Shown: piece after piece, positions 8,043-16,072 of the stretch | How positions within the stretch are numbered: position 1 is the stretch's first letter | Layout: every line of letters begins with the position of its first letter | Notes under the pieces: generated by a model | Seen by the model: the letters and a program-made list of their open reading frames with translations, nothing else | What the model was told of the DNA's origin: nothing | Database searches by the model: none | Position numbers and translations under genes: made by a program | NCBI GenBank assembly: GCA_025054855.1 | Contig: JANWZS010000011.1 | Location: 13,004 to 61,885, forward strand | DNA length: 48,882 nucleotides | Direction of reading: 5' to 3' | Source: Candidatus Nitrosocaldus sp. | Lineage (GTDB): Archaea; Thermoproteota; Nitrososphaeria; Nitrososphaerales; Nitrosocaldaceae

Positions 8043-9362
8043 ATGGCCAAGGTATGGCTTGAGGTGTACGGATGCTCATCCAGCGTATCTGATGGGGAGA
8101 TCATAGCGGGGGAGCTCGTAAGCAGTGGGCACCAACTCGCAGGGAGCTTCGAGGAGGCGGATGCAAGTGTAATAGTGACGTGTGTGGTGAAGGATGCCAC
8201 AGCCAACAGGATGGTGGAGAGGATAAGGCATCTATCTGGTAAGCCATTGGTGGTCGCTGGGTGCATGGCAAAGGCAGAGGCTGATAGGATCAGGAGGCTC
8301 AACCCCAGGGCAGGCATACTCGCACCCAGCGCCGTGGACAGGGTTGGTGATGTGCTCGCATCTGCACTGAACGGCATGCCTCTAGCCATACTCGATGGCT
8401 CCAATCCAAAGGTAGGGCTACCGAGGGTCAGGGTGAACCCTGTGATAAGCATAGTCCAGATAGGTACTGGATGCCTTAGCGAGTGCACATTCTGCGAGAC
8501 CAGGTTAGCCAAGGGGAGGCTCGTGAGCTACAGGATAGGCGATGTGGTTAGGCAGGTCAGGGAGGATGTGGCTCAAGGCTGCAGGGAGGTGTGGCTCACA
8601 TCAACGGACAATGGTGCGTATGGCAGGGATATAGGGAGCAACCTGGCAGAGCTGATCAGGGCTGTATGCTCCATAGATGCTGAGTTCATGGTGAGGGTAG
8701 GGATGATGAACCCCCAGTACATACCATCGATGCTCGATGATCTGATAGAGGCCTACAGGGATGAGAAGGTATTCAAGTTCGTGCACATGCCAGTGCAGAG
8801 CGGGAGCGATGTAGTGCTTAGGCTTATGCGTAGGGGGCACAGGGCATCCACATTCATAGATGCTGTGAAGAGGTTCAGGAGGGAACTGAAGGAGGGATGC
8901 ACTATAGCGACCGATGTGATAGTTGGGTTCCCTGGTGAGAGCGAGGAGGACTTCAACTCCACAGTAGATATGCTGCTTGAAGTGGAGCCAGATGTGGTGA
9001 ACGTATCGAGGTACAGTGCCAGACCAGGCACTGAAGCCAGCAGGATGGAGCAGCTGAGCAGGCAGGTCATAAATGAGAGGAGCAGGATCATGCATGATGT
9101 AGTGAGTAGGATATGCCATGCAAGGAACATGCAGTGGAAGGGCTGGGAGGGTAGGGTACTGGTGGATGAGTTGGTGGATGGAGGGGTGCAGGGTAGGAAC
9201 TATGCCTACAAGCCCATATACATACACCTGAGAGGAGGGGATGAAGGTGCAGTGGCTCCTGCTGATGTGGGAAGTGCCAGAGGGCTACTGGGATCATGGA
9301 CTAGGGTTATGGTTGAGAGGGTCACAACGCACTCACTGGTTGGTAGGATAGTAGGAGGGTGA
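8043..9362 (+). CDS. tRNA methylthiotransferase (MiaB/CDKAL1-type radical SAM)
   Basis: 439 residues from ATG 8043 (GTG 8034 possible). N-terminal UPF0004 domain with its three cysteines (VYGCSSS, VTCVVK, AGCMAK), then the radical-SAM core with GCLSECTFCETRLAKG (CxxxCxxC cluster), the SAM-binding GFPGESEEDF, and a C-terminal TRAM-like beta domain. This order is that of methylthiotransferases; in archaea the family member (e-MtaB/CDKAL1 type) converts t6A37 to ms2t6A37 in tRNAs that read ANN codons. Two 4Fe-4S clusters are expected. Close spacing behind fumC suggests co-transcription without an obvious functional link. Confidence 0.9.
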   Translation: MAKVWLEVYGCSSSVSDGEIIAGELVSSGHQLAGSFEEADASVIVTCVVKDATANRMVERIRHLSGKPLVVAGCMAKAEADRIRRLNPRAGILAPSAVDRVGDVLASALNGMPLAILDGSNPKVGLPRVRVNPVISIVQIGTGCLSECTFCETRLAKGRLVSYRIGDVVRQVREDVAQGCREVWLTSTDNGAYGRDIGSNLAELIRAVCSIDAEFMVRVGMMNPQYIPSMLDDLIEAYRDEKVFKFVHMPVQSGSDVVLRLMRRGHRASTFIDAVKRFRRELKEGCTIATDVIVGFPGESEEDFNSTVDMLLEVEPDVVNVSRYSARPGTEASRMEQLSRQVINERSRIMHDVVSRICHARNMQWKGWEGRVLVDELVDGGVQGRNYAYKPIYIHLRGGDEGAVAPADVGSARGLLGSWTRVMVERVTTHSLVGRIVGG

Positions 9363-9418
9363 TGGTGGTGGTAGTAGTGGTAGTGGTGGTAGTAGTGGTG
9401 GTAGTAGTGGTGGTAGGG
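9363..9418. repeat. (GTG/GTA)n simple repeat after a stop codon
   Basis: A run of GGTGGT/AGTAGT units begins right behind the TGA of the methylthiotransferase gene. It looks like a microsatellite that grew in the 3' untranslated region. Confidence 0.9.
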
Positions 9419-9516
9419 TTAGCATGTATAGGATAGTCATATCAAATTTTTTAGACCAGATGTTGATTCATGTAGAAGCAAAATATTCTTAACATACACC
9501 TTCTATCTATGGAAGG

Positions 9517-10671
9517 ATGGAGCTTCCTTTACCTGCTATGATAATAGGCATAGGGGGTGCTGGTGCAAGGATAGCAAGGGTTATGAGACATGCATATAAC
9601 CTGGATACCTTGCTCATAAGCAGCACAGCGAATGACCTTGCTGTGATAGATGATGGGGAGAGTAGCAACTATGGTGGTGATGGGCGCAAGTATGGATGCA
9701 CAGCAAGGGTAGATAGCGTACTACTCGATACGGGTGTGCTCAACCCATCCCCTTACACCATAAGGGGGTCTTTACTGGCATTAGAGAAGAACATACATGC
9801 CAGGTTGATGGATTACGGTACGTTCATAATGGTGGCGAACCTCGCTGGTAGGAACGGCGTGGCAGTTGCACCACTGCTCGCTGAGATGATCAAGGCTGAT
9901 GACGCAGGTAGAAGGAGACTCATCACATTCGCCATAATGCCATTTGGATTCGAGCATGACAGACTGTTCAGGGCAGGGGTTGCGCTCAAGAGGTTATCGG
10001 AGAGGAGCGACTGCACTATCGTTGTGGATAACGACTCATTCCTAGCAAACAACCACAATCTCAGCCCAGATGACTGCTACAGGATAGCCAATGTTATGCT
10101 GGTAGAGGTATTCAGGGCTGTGATGAGCAGCGATGTCGAGGGCCTGAACATGGTATCTGCAGGCATGGGCGATGGTGTGGATGCTGCGGTGAAGGATGCC
10201 CTGCGCATGCTCTACAGCAACGAGCCAGAGGGGGTAAGTAGCGCAATGCTGTACATAGTCGAGGGTGCAAGCGCAGGAGGGGTGAGTATAGGGCTCATAG
10301 ACTCTCTGGTGAAGCGGATGAGGAGCATGCTGGGCAGGTATGCGGAGCATGTGATGGTCAGGGTCTCACGCTGGTCTGAAGAGAGGTGTAAGGAGGAAGG
10401 TGGTGGCAGTAACGGTAGTGATGATGAGAGTGTACATGGTGTGGTCAGCATAGGCGGTACTGGATCTAGCGTGGATGGTGGTAGTAGTAGTGGTGGTGGC
10501 ATTGGTGCGTATGGTGCAGTACTGCTATCGGGGGTAACTGGTGTGAGGAAGTTCGACTCATACGATCCACTGAGCATACTCCCTAGGGAGTGCATGCTAG
10601 ACTGGGAGTCCAGTGAGGCCGAGTTGAGGCTGAATCTCGAGAGTTTTTCTATGCTACCCAACCTAGAGTAG
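9517..10671 (+). CDS. Divergent FtsZ/tubulin-superfamily protein (thaumarchaeal type)
   Basis: 384 residues. N-terminus GIGGAGARIARVMRHAY (11-27) matches the FtsZ GIGGAG.N....M loop. Where FtsZ has GGGTG[ST]G, this protein has ANLAGRNGVAVAP (107-119), so the phosphate-binding signature is altered. Next come PFGFEHDRLFRAGVALKRL and CTIVVDND, matching FtsZ PF.FE...R...A..GL..L and the I.I.N.. element that contacts the nucleotide base. The C-terminus (about 295-340) is a Gly/Ser/Asp low-complexity linker, like FtsZ tails. Thaumarchaea divide with Cdv proteins and carry such an FtsZ homologue of unclear role (from memory). Cytoplasmic; polymerisation and GTP use are uncertain given the altered loop. 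Confidence 0.78.
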   Translation: MELPLPAMIIGIGGAGARIARVMRHAYNLDTLLISSTANDLAVIDDGESSNYGGDGRKYGCTARVDSVLLDTGVLNPSPYTIRGSLLALEKNIHARLMDYGTFIMVANLAGRNGVAVAPLLAEMIKADDAGRRRLITFAIMPFGFEHDRLFRAGVALKRLSERSDCTIVVDNDSFLANNHNLSPDDCYRIANVMLVEVFRAVMSSDVEGLNMVSAGMGDGVDAAVKDALRMLYSNEPEGVSSAMLYIVEGASAGGVSIGLIDSLVKRMRSMLGRYAEHVMVRVSRWSEERCKEEGGGSNGSDDESVHGVVSIGGTGSSVDGGSSSGGGIGAYGAVLLSGVTGVRKFDSYDPLSILPRECMLDWESSEAELRLNLESFSMLPNLE

Positions 10672-10902
10672 ATGGCATCTCTCTAGCCCCTCTAGAGACA
10701 TCTAGTATGGATATGCCTACTTGTACAGCATTACATCTCAAGTCTCAAGTCTCAATCCTCCCTCCACTGATTCGTAACCTGTATGCCCTAACGAGGCGAG
10801 GTTGAGCACCACTACAGCATGACATCATCTATCACTCATGCATACTCTAACTGAAGCAGGCATACGGTATAGATGTACTGATCGATGAACCAACTGCTAA
10901 CC

Positions 10903-10908
10903 TTTAAA
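10903..10908 (+). promoter_or_regulatory. Possible TATA box for oligopeptide ATPase operon
   Basis: TTTAAA lies about 30-36 nt before the ATG at 10939. The preceding 230 nt after the FtsZ-like gene hold no gene that I can see, only a short CTCAAGT tandem repeat near 10737. Confidence 0.35.
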
Positions 10909-10938
10909 GGGTACAGACGATCCAATTCATGTTAAGGG

Positions 10939-11880
10939 ATGACTAGGCTGGAGGTGAGCGATCTAAAGGCATACTACTTCACCAGCAGGGGCGTAGTCAA
11001 GGCTGTGGATGGTGTTACCTTCAGGGCGAGCGAGTCAATAGGGATAGCAGGGGAGTCTGGATCTGGCAAGAGCACACTGGGCCTATCCATAATGAGGATG
11101 CTACAGCCCCCTGGTAGGGTGGTCTCTGGCAGCATAGTGCTGGATGGTATGGACATACTTGCTATGAGCGAGCATGAGTTCAACACAAGGGTGAGGTGGA
11201 AGAGGGTATCCATGGTGTTCCAGGCGGCTATGAACGCCCTGGACCCTGTGTACAGGGTAGAGGAGCAGATGGAGGAGCTGCTGAGGTACCATGCATACGG
11301 GGCAGGGGATGCACGTGAGTTGATGAGCAGCGCTGTGAGGCAGGTCGGGCTCGATGAGGGTGTGCTGAGGCGCTACCCCCACGAGCTCTCAGGTGGTATG
11401 AAGCAGAGGGTCGTGATAGCCATGGCCCTGCTCCTAAGACCATCACTTCTCATAGCCGATGAGCCCACCACTGCACTGGATGTGCTTGTGCAGGCACAGA
11501 TAATAAACATGCTCAAGGGGCTCAAGGATGCTGGGCTGATGCTCATGCTCATAACCCACGACCTCTCGATAATAGCGGAGATAGCGGATAGGATAGGGAT
11601 CATGTATGCAGGTCAGATGGTGGAGTTTGGGAGCACGGATCAGGTGTACAGGGAGCCCAAGCATCCGTACACACAGGCACTGCTAGCAAGCATACCTAGG
11701 ATGAAAGGCGAGAAGAGGCTCACGTACATCAAGGGTAGCCCCATAGACCTGCTCAATATCCCTAGAGGGTGCAGGTTCTACGCAAGGTGCCCATATGCCA
11801 TGGATGTGTGCAGGGACGATCCTCCAGCAGTGGATGTTGGTGATGGCTATGTCAGATGCTGGCTCTACGCAAAGCACTGA
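10939..11880 (+). CDS. Oligopeptide/dipeptide ABC transporter ATP-binding protein (DppD/OppD type)
   Basis: 313 residues. ABC ATPase: Walker A GESGSGKST (38-46), Q-loop MVFQAAMNAL, signature LSGGMKQRV, Walker B LLIADEPTTALDV, H-loop ITHDLS. The C-terminus has the family-specific extension CRFYARCPYAM...C with four cysteines, which in some Opp/Dpp ATPases binds an iron-sulphur cluster. It would energise peptide (or nickel) import with the next gene as partner. No permease or substrate-binding gene is adjacent, so the membrane parts must be encoded elsewhere. It overlaps the start of the next gene. Confidence 0.92.
   Translation: MTRLEVSDLKAYYFTSRGVVKAVDGVTFRASESIGIAGESGSGKSTLGLSIMRMLQPPGRVVSGSIVLDGMDILAMSEHEFNTRVRWKRVSMVFQAAMNALDPVYRVEEQMEELLRYHAYGAGDARELMSSAVRQVGLDEGVLRRYPHELSGGMKQRVVIAMALLLRPSLLIADEPTTALDVLVQAQIINMLKGLKDAGLMLMLITHDLSIIAEIADRIGIMYAGQMVEFGSTDQVYREPKHPYTQALLASIPRMKGEKRLTYIKGSPIDLLNIPRGCRFYARCPYAMDVCRDDPPAVDVGDGYVRCWLYAKH
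11767..11819 (+). repeat. 53-bp exact repeat, copy in first ABC ATPase
   Basis: Identical to 12743-12795; encodes the conserved Cys-rich tail of the oligopeptide ATPase. Confidence 0.9.
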
Positions 11881-12853
11881 CCTGCTCGAGGTCTACAGGC
11901 TGAGGAAGTGGTTCAGGGCTAAGAGGTCCATACTCGAGGTGCTCCAGGGGAGGGATGAGCATGTGGTCAAGGCTGTGGATGGTGTGAGCTTCACGGTGAA
12001 GCAGGGCTCGACATTCGTGCTCGCTGGTGAGTCTGGCTCTGGGAAGAGCACCATAGCAAGGCTCATACTGAGGGCTATAGAGCCAGATGATGGCAGGATA
12101 GTGTTCGCTGGCAGGGATGTGCTCTCTCTGGACAAGGCTGGGATGAGGTGGTTTAGGAGGAATGCCCAGATGATACACCAAGATCCATACTCCTCGCTCA
12201 ACCCAAGGATGAGGGTAATCTCCATAGTTGGAGAGCCTCTGGAGGTACATGGTGTAGGCAAGGTGGAGAGGGAGGAGATGGTACTCAGGGCGCTTCAAGA
12301 GGTGAGGCTAGAGCCTGTGGAGGAGATAGCGTACAGGTACCCCCACATGCTCTCTGGGGGACAGAGGCAGAGGGTTGCCATAGCCAGGGCACTGGTACTC
12401 AAGCCCATGCTCATAGTGGCAGATGAGCCAGTATCCATGCTCGACCTATCGGTGAGGGCGGAGATACTGGAACTCATGCAGAGCCTGAAGGTCAGGCACA
12501 ACATAACCTACATCTACATAACGCACGACCTCTCAACCGCCAGGTACTTCGGCGATACCATAGCCATACTCTACAGGGGTAGGATAGTCGAGATGGGTAG
12601 CATAGATGATGTGCTCCACGACCCACTGCACCCATACACCCAGGCGCTCATAGATGCCATACCAGAACCAGATCCATCGAGCAGGTTGAGGGAGAAGGTG
12701 ATAAGGATAAGATCCCATCCAGGCGAGGAGGTGGATGATAGGGGGTGCAGGTTCTACGCAAGGTGCCCATATGCCATGGATGTGTGCAGGGACGAGCCTG
12801 CACTGGTTGAGGTCAAGAAGGGGCATCACGTGAGCTGCTTCCTCTACAAGTGA
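11849..12853 (+). CDS. Oligopeptide/dipeptide ABC transporter ATP-binding protein (DppF/OppF type)
   Basis: 334 residues from ATG 11849, which overlaps the end of the first ATPase gene by 32 nt; upstream in-frame ATGs (11834, 11843) are possible. Walker A GESGSGKST, Q-loop MIHQDPYSSLNPRM, signature LSGGQRQRV, Walker B LIVADEPVSMLDL, H-loop ITHDLS, and the same CRFYARCPYAM C-terminal tail. A 53-bp stretch here (12743-12795) is identical to the first gene (11767-11819), pointing to gene conversion. It pairs with the preceding gene as the two-ATPase motor of a peptide importer. Its 3' end overlaps the convergent GNAT gene by 10 bp. Confidence 0.92.
   Translation: MSDAGSTQSTDLLEVYRLRKWFRAKRSILEVLQGRDEHVVKAVDGVSFTVKQGSTFVLAGESGSGKSTIARLILRAIEPDDGRIVFAGRDVLSLDKAGMRWFRRNAQMIHQDPYSSLNPRMRVISIVGEPLEVHGVGKVEREEMVLRALQEVRLEPVEEIAYRYPHMLSGGQRQRVAIARALVLKPMLIVADEPVSMLDLSVRAEILELMQSLKVRHNITYIYITHDLSTARYFGDTIAILYRGRIVEMGSIDDVLHDPLHPYTQALIDAIPEPDPSSRLREKVIRIRSHPGEEVDDRGCRFYARCPYAMDVCRDEPALVEVKKGHHVSCFLYK
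12743..12795 (+). repeat. 53-bp exact repeat, copy in second ABC ATPase
   Basis: Partner of 11767-11819; DNA identity, including third codon positions, is higher than in the rest of the two genes. Confidence 0.9.
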
Positions 12854-13386
12854 TCCCATCCATCAAGAAAGGGTATATCCTCCCTCCTCGCTACCATCAC
12901 GAGCTCATCCCCACCGTATATGTCGTGCAGCAGTGCATGCTCCCTGGCATTTATGGTCTTCTCGTACAGCCTCCTCGCATTCACGTTTGCTGTTGATGTT
13001 GTGACCAGTACGAGTTTGAGTTCGGAGCCCCTCCCATGGAGGTACCTGCATACATGCCTGAGCGACTCCACCACAAGCATGCTCCCCACACCCATGCCCT
13101 GATACATTCTGGCAACTGCCACCTGCTCCAGTTCTATCACGGCCTTGCTCCTGAACCCCCCATGCTCCGTCCAGAGTATGTACCCTATCGGCTGGTCCAT
13201 GAGGGTTGCTACGTAGTACATGCATACTGGCTTGCTCCTATGCTTACTCTCAACCCATCTAACAACATCAGCATGGTCCCTCATGCCCTTGAAGTTCTCC
13301 AAGTATATCCCTGCTACGTAGGGGATATCCTGCTCTACCATCTCCCTAACCGTCACATTCATAACGCCCTTGCCCACCATCACCAT
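12844..13386 (-). CDS. GNAT-family N-acetyltransferase
   Basis: 180 residues (172 if it starts at the ATG at 13362, MNVTVREM). GNAT fold: N-terminal VREMVEQDIPYVAGIYLENF, central beta strands IGYILW and AVIELEQVAV, then the acetyl-CoA pyrophosphate loop VARMYQGMGVGSMLV (Q/RxxGxG/A) and NVNARRLYEKTI, typical of RimI-like enzymes. It transfers an acetyl group from acetyl-CoA to an amine, perhaps a protein N-terminus or small molecule; the substrate is unknown. It converges with the ABC ATPase gene and overlaps it by 10 bp. Confidence 0.85.
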   Translation of the reverse strand: MVMVGKGVMNVTVREMVEQDIPYVAGIYLENFKGMRDHADVVRWVESKHRSKPVCMYYVATLMDQPIGYILWTEHGGFRSKAVIELEQVAVARMYQGMGVGSMLVVESLRHVCRYLHGRGSELKLVLVTTSTANVNARRLYEKTINAREHALLHDIYGGDELVMVARREDIPFLDGWDHL

Positions 13387-13443
13387 CCTCGCCTATAAGA
13401 TGCTATGACTAGAGCCCCTAGCAACTCTAGCTCATCTGGATTG

Positions 13444-14064
13444 TCAGTATGTCATATGCCTGCTCATCGCATGCCTCCTCAGCTCCTCATCACTCGCAAA
13501 CTCGAGGTTGCACTCCTGGCATGTGTATATCATACCAGCACCTGCTCCTCCCCCTCCTCCAGCACCAGCAGCATTAGTAGTGCTCGTAACCTCCCCTGTT
13601 CCACCGACACCCCCACCACCCCCGCCTTCAGGTGCAGGCTCACCCCTGCCCGTACCCTCTGCGAATATGCTACCCTTGCCCTTCCTCACTGCCAGCGCAC
13701 CGCCTATCAGCCCAAGTATTATGCCAGGGAGCATCCCTATGTTTATGAACCCAACACCAAGCACACTTATTATGCAGAGGATGATTATCATCACTCCCCA
13801 TCTCTTGCTCTCCTCCCTCCTCCTCTCTATCATAACAGCCAGAAGCATTATCATCGCCCCAGTGGAGACCCCTGCCACACCAGCCCTAATGAGCATGAAC
13901 CTGAACTCCTCATCTCCGAGCATGCTCCTCAGGTTATCCAGCATCTCATCCTGTGGGAGGCCTATGAATATCCCTGCTATGAAGGTCAGTCCCTGAGCCA
14001 GTATTATCAGCCCTGCTAGGAATGAGAGTATGAACTCTGGAGCCCTCCTCTTCACCGTTATCAT
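13444..14064 (-). CDS. Membrane protein with a C-terminal C2H2 zinc finger
   Basis: 206 residues. Four hydrophobic segments: about 11-33, 58-80, 88-106 and 108-124. Then comes a long Gly/Ala/Thr linker (about 130-178), and the last 27 residues form a classical C2H2 finger, C182-x2-C185-x12-H198-x4-H203, in TCQECNLEFASDEELRRH. The finger would be held at the membrane, on the cytoplasmic side if the positive residues between helices follow the usual rule. It may bind a protein or nucleic acid near the membrane. I know no characterised family with this layout; single C2H2 fingers are fairly common in thaumarchaea. Confidence 0.75.
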   Translation of the reverse strand: MITVKRRAPEFILSFLAGLIILAQGLTFIAGIFIGLPQDEMLDNLRSMLGDEEFRFMLIRAGVAGVSTGAMIMLLAVMIERRREESKRWGVMIIILCIISVLGVGFINIGMLPGIILGLIGGALAVRKGKGSIFAEGTGRGEPAPEGGGGGGVGGTGEVTSTTNAAGAGGGGGAGAGMIYTCQECNLEFASDEELRRHAMSRHMTY

Positions 14065-14153
14065 GCATCTCCTCCTCCTACTGCTACTACTCCTACCATT
14101 GCCCTACCTACAACAATCTACACCAACTAAATATATAAATGCAGTGCAGTGGG

Positions 14154-14645
14154 CTAGAGGCTGCTCTTGAACCTCTGCTGCTTGGGCTTGATGGTGTAGA
14201 GGTGTGCACCAACACCGATCAATGGTACAGATGCTACCATGAAGATCTGGGGTATGGTATTGAAGAGCCAGGTCTCTCCCCTGTTGGCCAGGGTCTCTAC
14301 ATAGTACCCATCCATGGCCTTCTCTATGCTACTTGCATTGATCATGCCTATCAGGAGCACTATACCCTGCACTATTATGATGGTGCTTGCAGCCTTCCTG
14401 ACCCCAGACTTCCTTGCCAGCCCTTTGGCTAGTAGGTACGCCACACCTGCCAGTCCAAAGCCAGGTATGCCGAATAGGAACATCCCTATCAGCATCATGT
14501 TCCATGGCTGGGCTATGGTGGCACCTATTGCTAGTGGCCTGGTTAGTGCCATGTAGAGTGAGTTGATGTAGAGTACGAACATCGCATGCAATGCTAGAGA
14601 CGCTATGGCCATCCAGGTATCGTATCGCATGAGTATACTCTCCAC
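14154..14645 (-). CDS. Four-helix membrane protein, unknown function
   Basis: 163 residues with four likely transmembrane helices (about 11-33, 48-72, 85-103, 128-150) and a basic C-terminus (YTIKPKQQRFK). No signal peptide, no charged residue pattern of a transporter, no domain recognised. It lies 90 nt upstream of the zinc-finger membrane protein on the same strand, so the two could be one membrane-protein operon, though a TATA-like stretch at 14128-14138 between them suggests separate control. Confidence 0.68.
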   Translation of the reverse strand: MESILMRYDTWMAIASLALHAMFVLYINSLYMALTRPLAIGATIAQPWNMMLIGMFLFGIPGFGLAGVAYLLAKGLARKSGVRKAASTIIIVQGIVLLIGMINASSIEKAMDGYYVETLANRGETWLFNTIPQIFMVASVPLIGVGAHLYTIKPKQQRFKSSL

Positions 14646-14757
14646 ACGTGGAATAAATTGTTTGCTGGTGAAATGCCATTATGCCACACAGTGCACTATA
14701 CATGTTGGGTGGAGGTAGATGGGCCAAATAAATATCCCGTGTGCTGATGACATACCA

Positions 14758-15795
14758 TCAGGTTATACCTACAAGCTTTGCGAGTTCCCTCCTTGAGGCA
14801 ACGCTCAGCTTGGATGCAGCATACTCTGGCGATACGCTGAGGAAGTGCACACCGAACCCATCCTCAAGCCCATGCTTATCCACGAGCCTGGGATGAACCT
14901 CTATATGCCAGTGTAGTTGCTTCCTGCTCTTCTCCGATGATGCATGGACTATCATGCTGAACCTCACATCCCCTAGAGCAGTGTAGAGCCCCCCAAGCAT
15001 AACTCTTAGCATCGTAGCTAGTTCATCTATCTCCTTCTGGGTCATCCTGAGCAACTGTATGCCATGCCTCTTGGGCACTATCCAGAACTCGTATGGATAG
15101 GTTGGGGCCCAGGGGCATAACGCCGTGAAGTTCTCTATACTGACTAGGTGCCTTGGGCTCTTATCCTCCATGCTGACTATGTTGCATATAGGGCATAGAC
15201 CAGCCTCATTTATGTACCTGTTTATGGACTCTACCTCCTGCTCTATCAGCGGGGGCATGTAGGGGAATGTCACTATGTTGAGGTTTGGATGCCACCCACT
15301 GCTAGCATCGTAGTCCATGTACACTGCAACGTAACTCACACCCTTCTGCATGTAGAGCCACTTGACCCTGTCCTGCAGTGCAACAAGCACATTGGACCAC
15401 TGCTCCGCAGGTATGTATGATGGTCTGCAGTGCTCCCTGCTTGCTACGAGCAGATAGTGGTAGCCGTATGCAGGTTCGCTGTAGAATGGCTTGTTGCTGT
15501 ACGTGCCATTTGCAGATATGCTGACCAGGGGGTTGCTGCTTGGCACTACCCTGACACACCAGTCATCTATACGGTTATCCTCTGTATCGGAGAGCCTCCT
15601 CACTATCCCCTCCTTCTGCACGAGTACAAGCACTGCTGGTTTGGTCAGATGTTCATTGCCAGGGCAGTAGATGCATGTGCCTACATTATGATCATCCCTG
15701 TTACCCTCACCCTCCACCTCACTGCTGCTATCATTAACTATGACCAGCCTATCCAGTATGTTATCCTTCCTGAACTGAACCATCCACATAAACAC
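14758..15795 (-). CDS. GalT-like nucleotidyltransferase of the HIT superfamily
   Basis: 345 residues (341 from ATG 15783). It has the layout of galactose-1-phosphate uridylyltransferase: two HIT-fold halves, zinc-type cysteines CIYC (41-44) and CPIC (201-204), and near the C-terminus QLHWHIEVHPRL (H295, H297). In ordinary GalT the first half carries HPHxQ, in which the second His is the nucleophile that takes the UMP. Here this reads SGWHPNLNIV, with Asn171 at that place. The enzyme may therefore not be a normal transferase, or may use another residue. Cytoplasmic sugar-phosphate metabolism is the likely setting. Single gene with nothing related next to it. Confidence 0.75.
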   Translation of the reverse strand: MFMWMVQFRKDNILDRLVIVNDSSSEVEGEGNRDDHNVGTCIYCPGNEHLTKPAVLVLVQKEGIVRRLSDTEDNRIDDWCVRVVPSSNPLVSISANGTYSNKPFYSEPAYGYHYLLVASREHCRPSYIPAEQWSNVLVALQDRVKWLYMQKGVSYVAVYMDYDASSGWHPNLNIVTFPYMPPLIEQEVESINRYINEAGLCPICNIVSMEDKSPRHLVSIENFTALCPWAPTYPYEFWIVPKRHGIQLLRMTQKEIDELATMLRVMLGGLYTALGDVRFSMIVHASSEKSRKQLHWHIEVHPRLVDKHGLEDGFGVHFLSVSPEYAASKLSVASRRELAKLVGIT

Positions 15796-16072
15796 CCCCT
15801 ACCCTCTCCAATTCCATCCTTACTACCCCCGTGTTATTCCCCTTACTATTAAATGCTTTTATCTAAAGCTTACCTTCAATAATAGTTAACAGAATGGTAC
15901 AATTGTGTATGCTAGAGTGATACAGCAACCTGTTCAGTAGGTTACAGGATGCACAATGCTCGATGGCCTGCATCTGATGATACGGAGTGTAGAGTACATC
16001 CTTGACCCTTCAGGTTACGGCATACATTGCACAATACAGTTCATATAGGAGCTGCTGATATCCATAATAGTA

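Noticed and set aside
14128-14141. TAAATA followed by five bases and ATG outside the provirus
   Set aside because: The five bases end in A, not T, and the ORF it would start (14139-14432) runs antisense to a better supported membrane-protein gene. I treat it as a chance match; it is the only close one I noticed in host DNA by eye.
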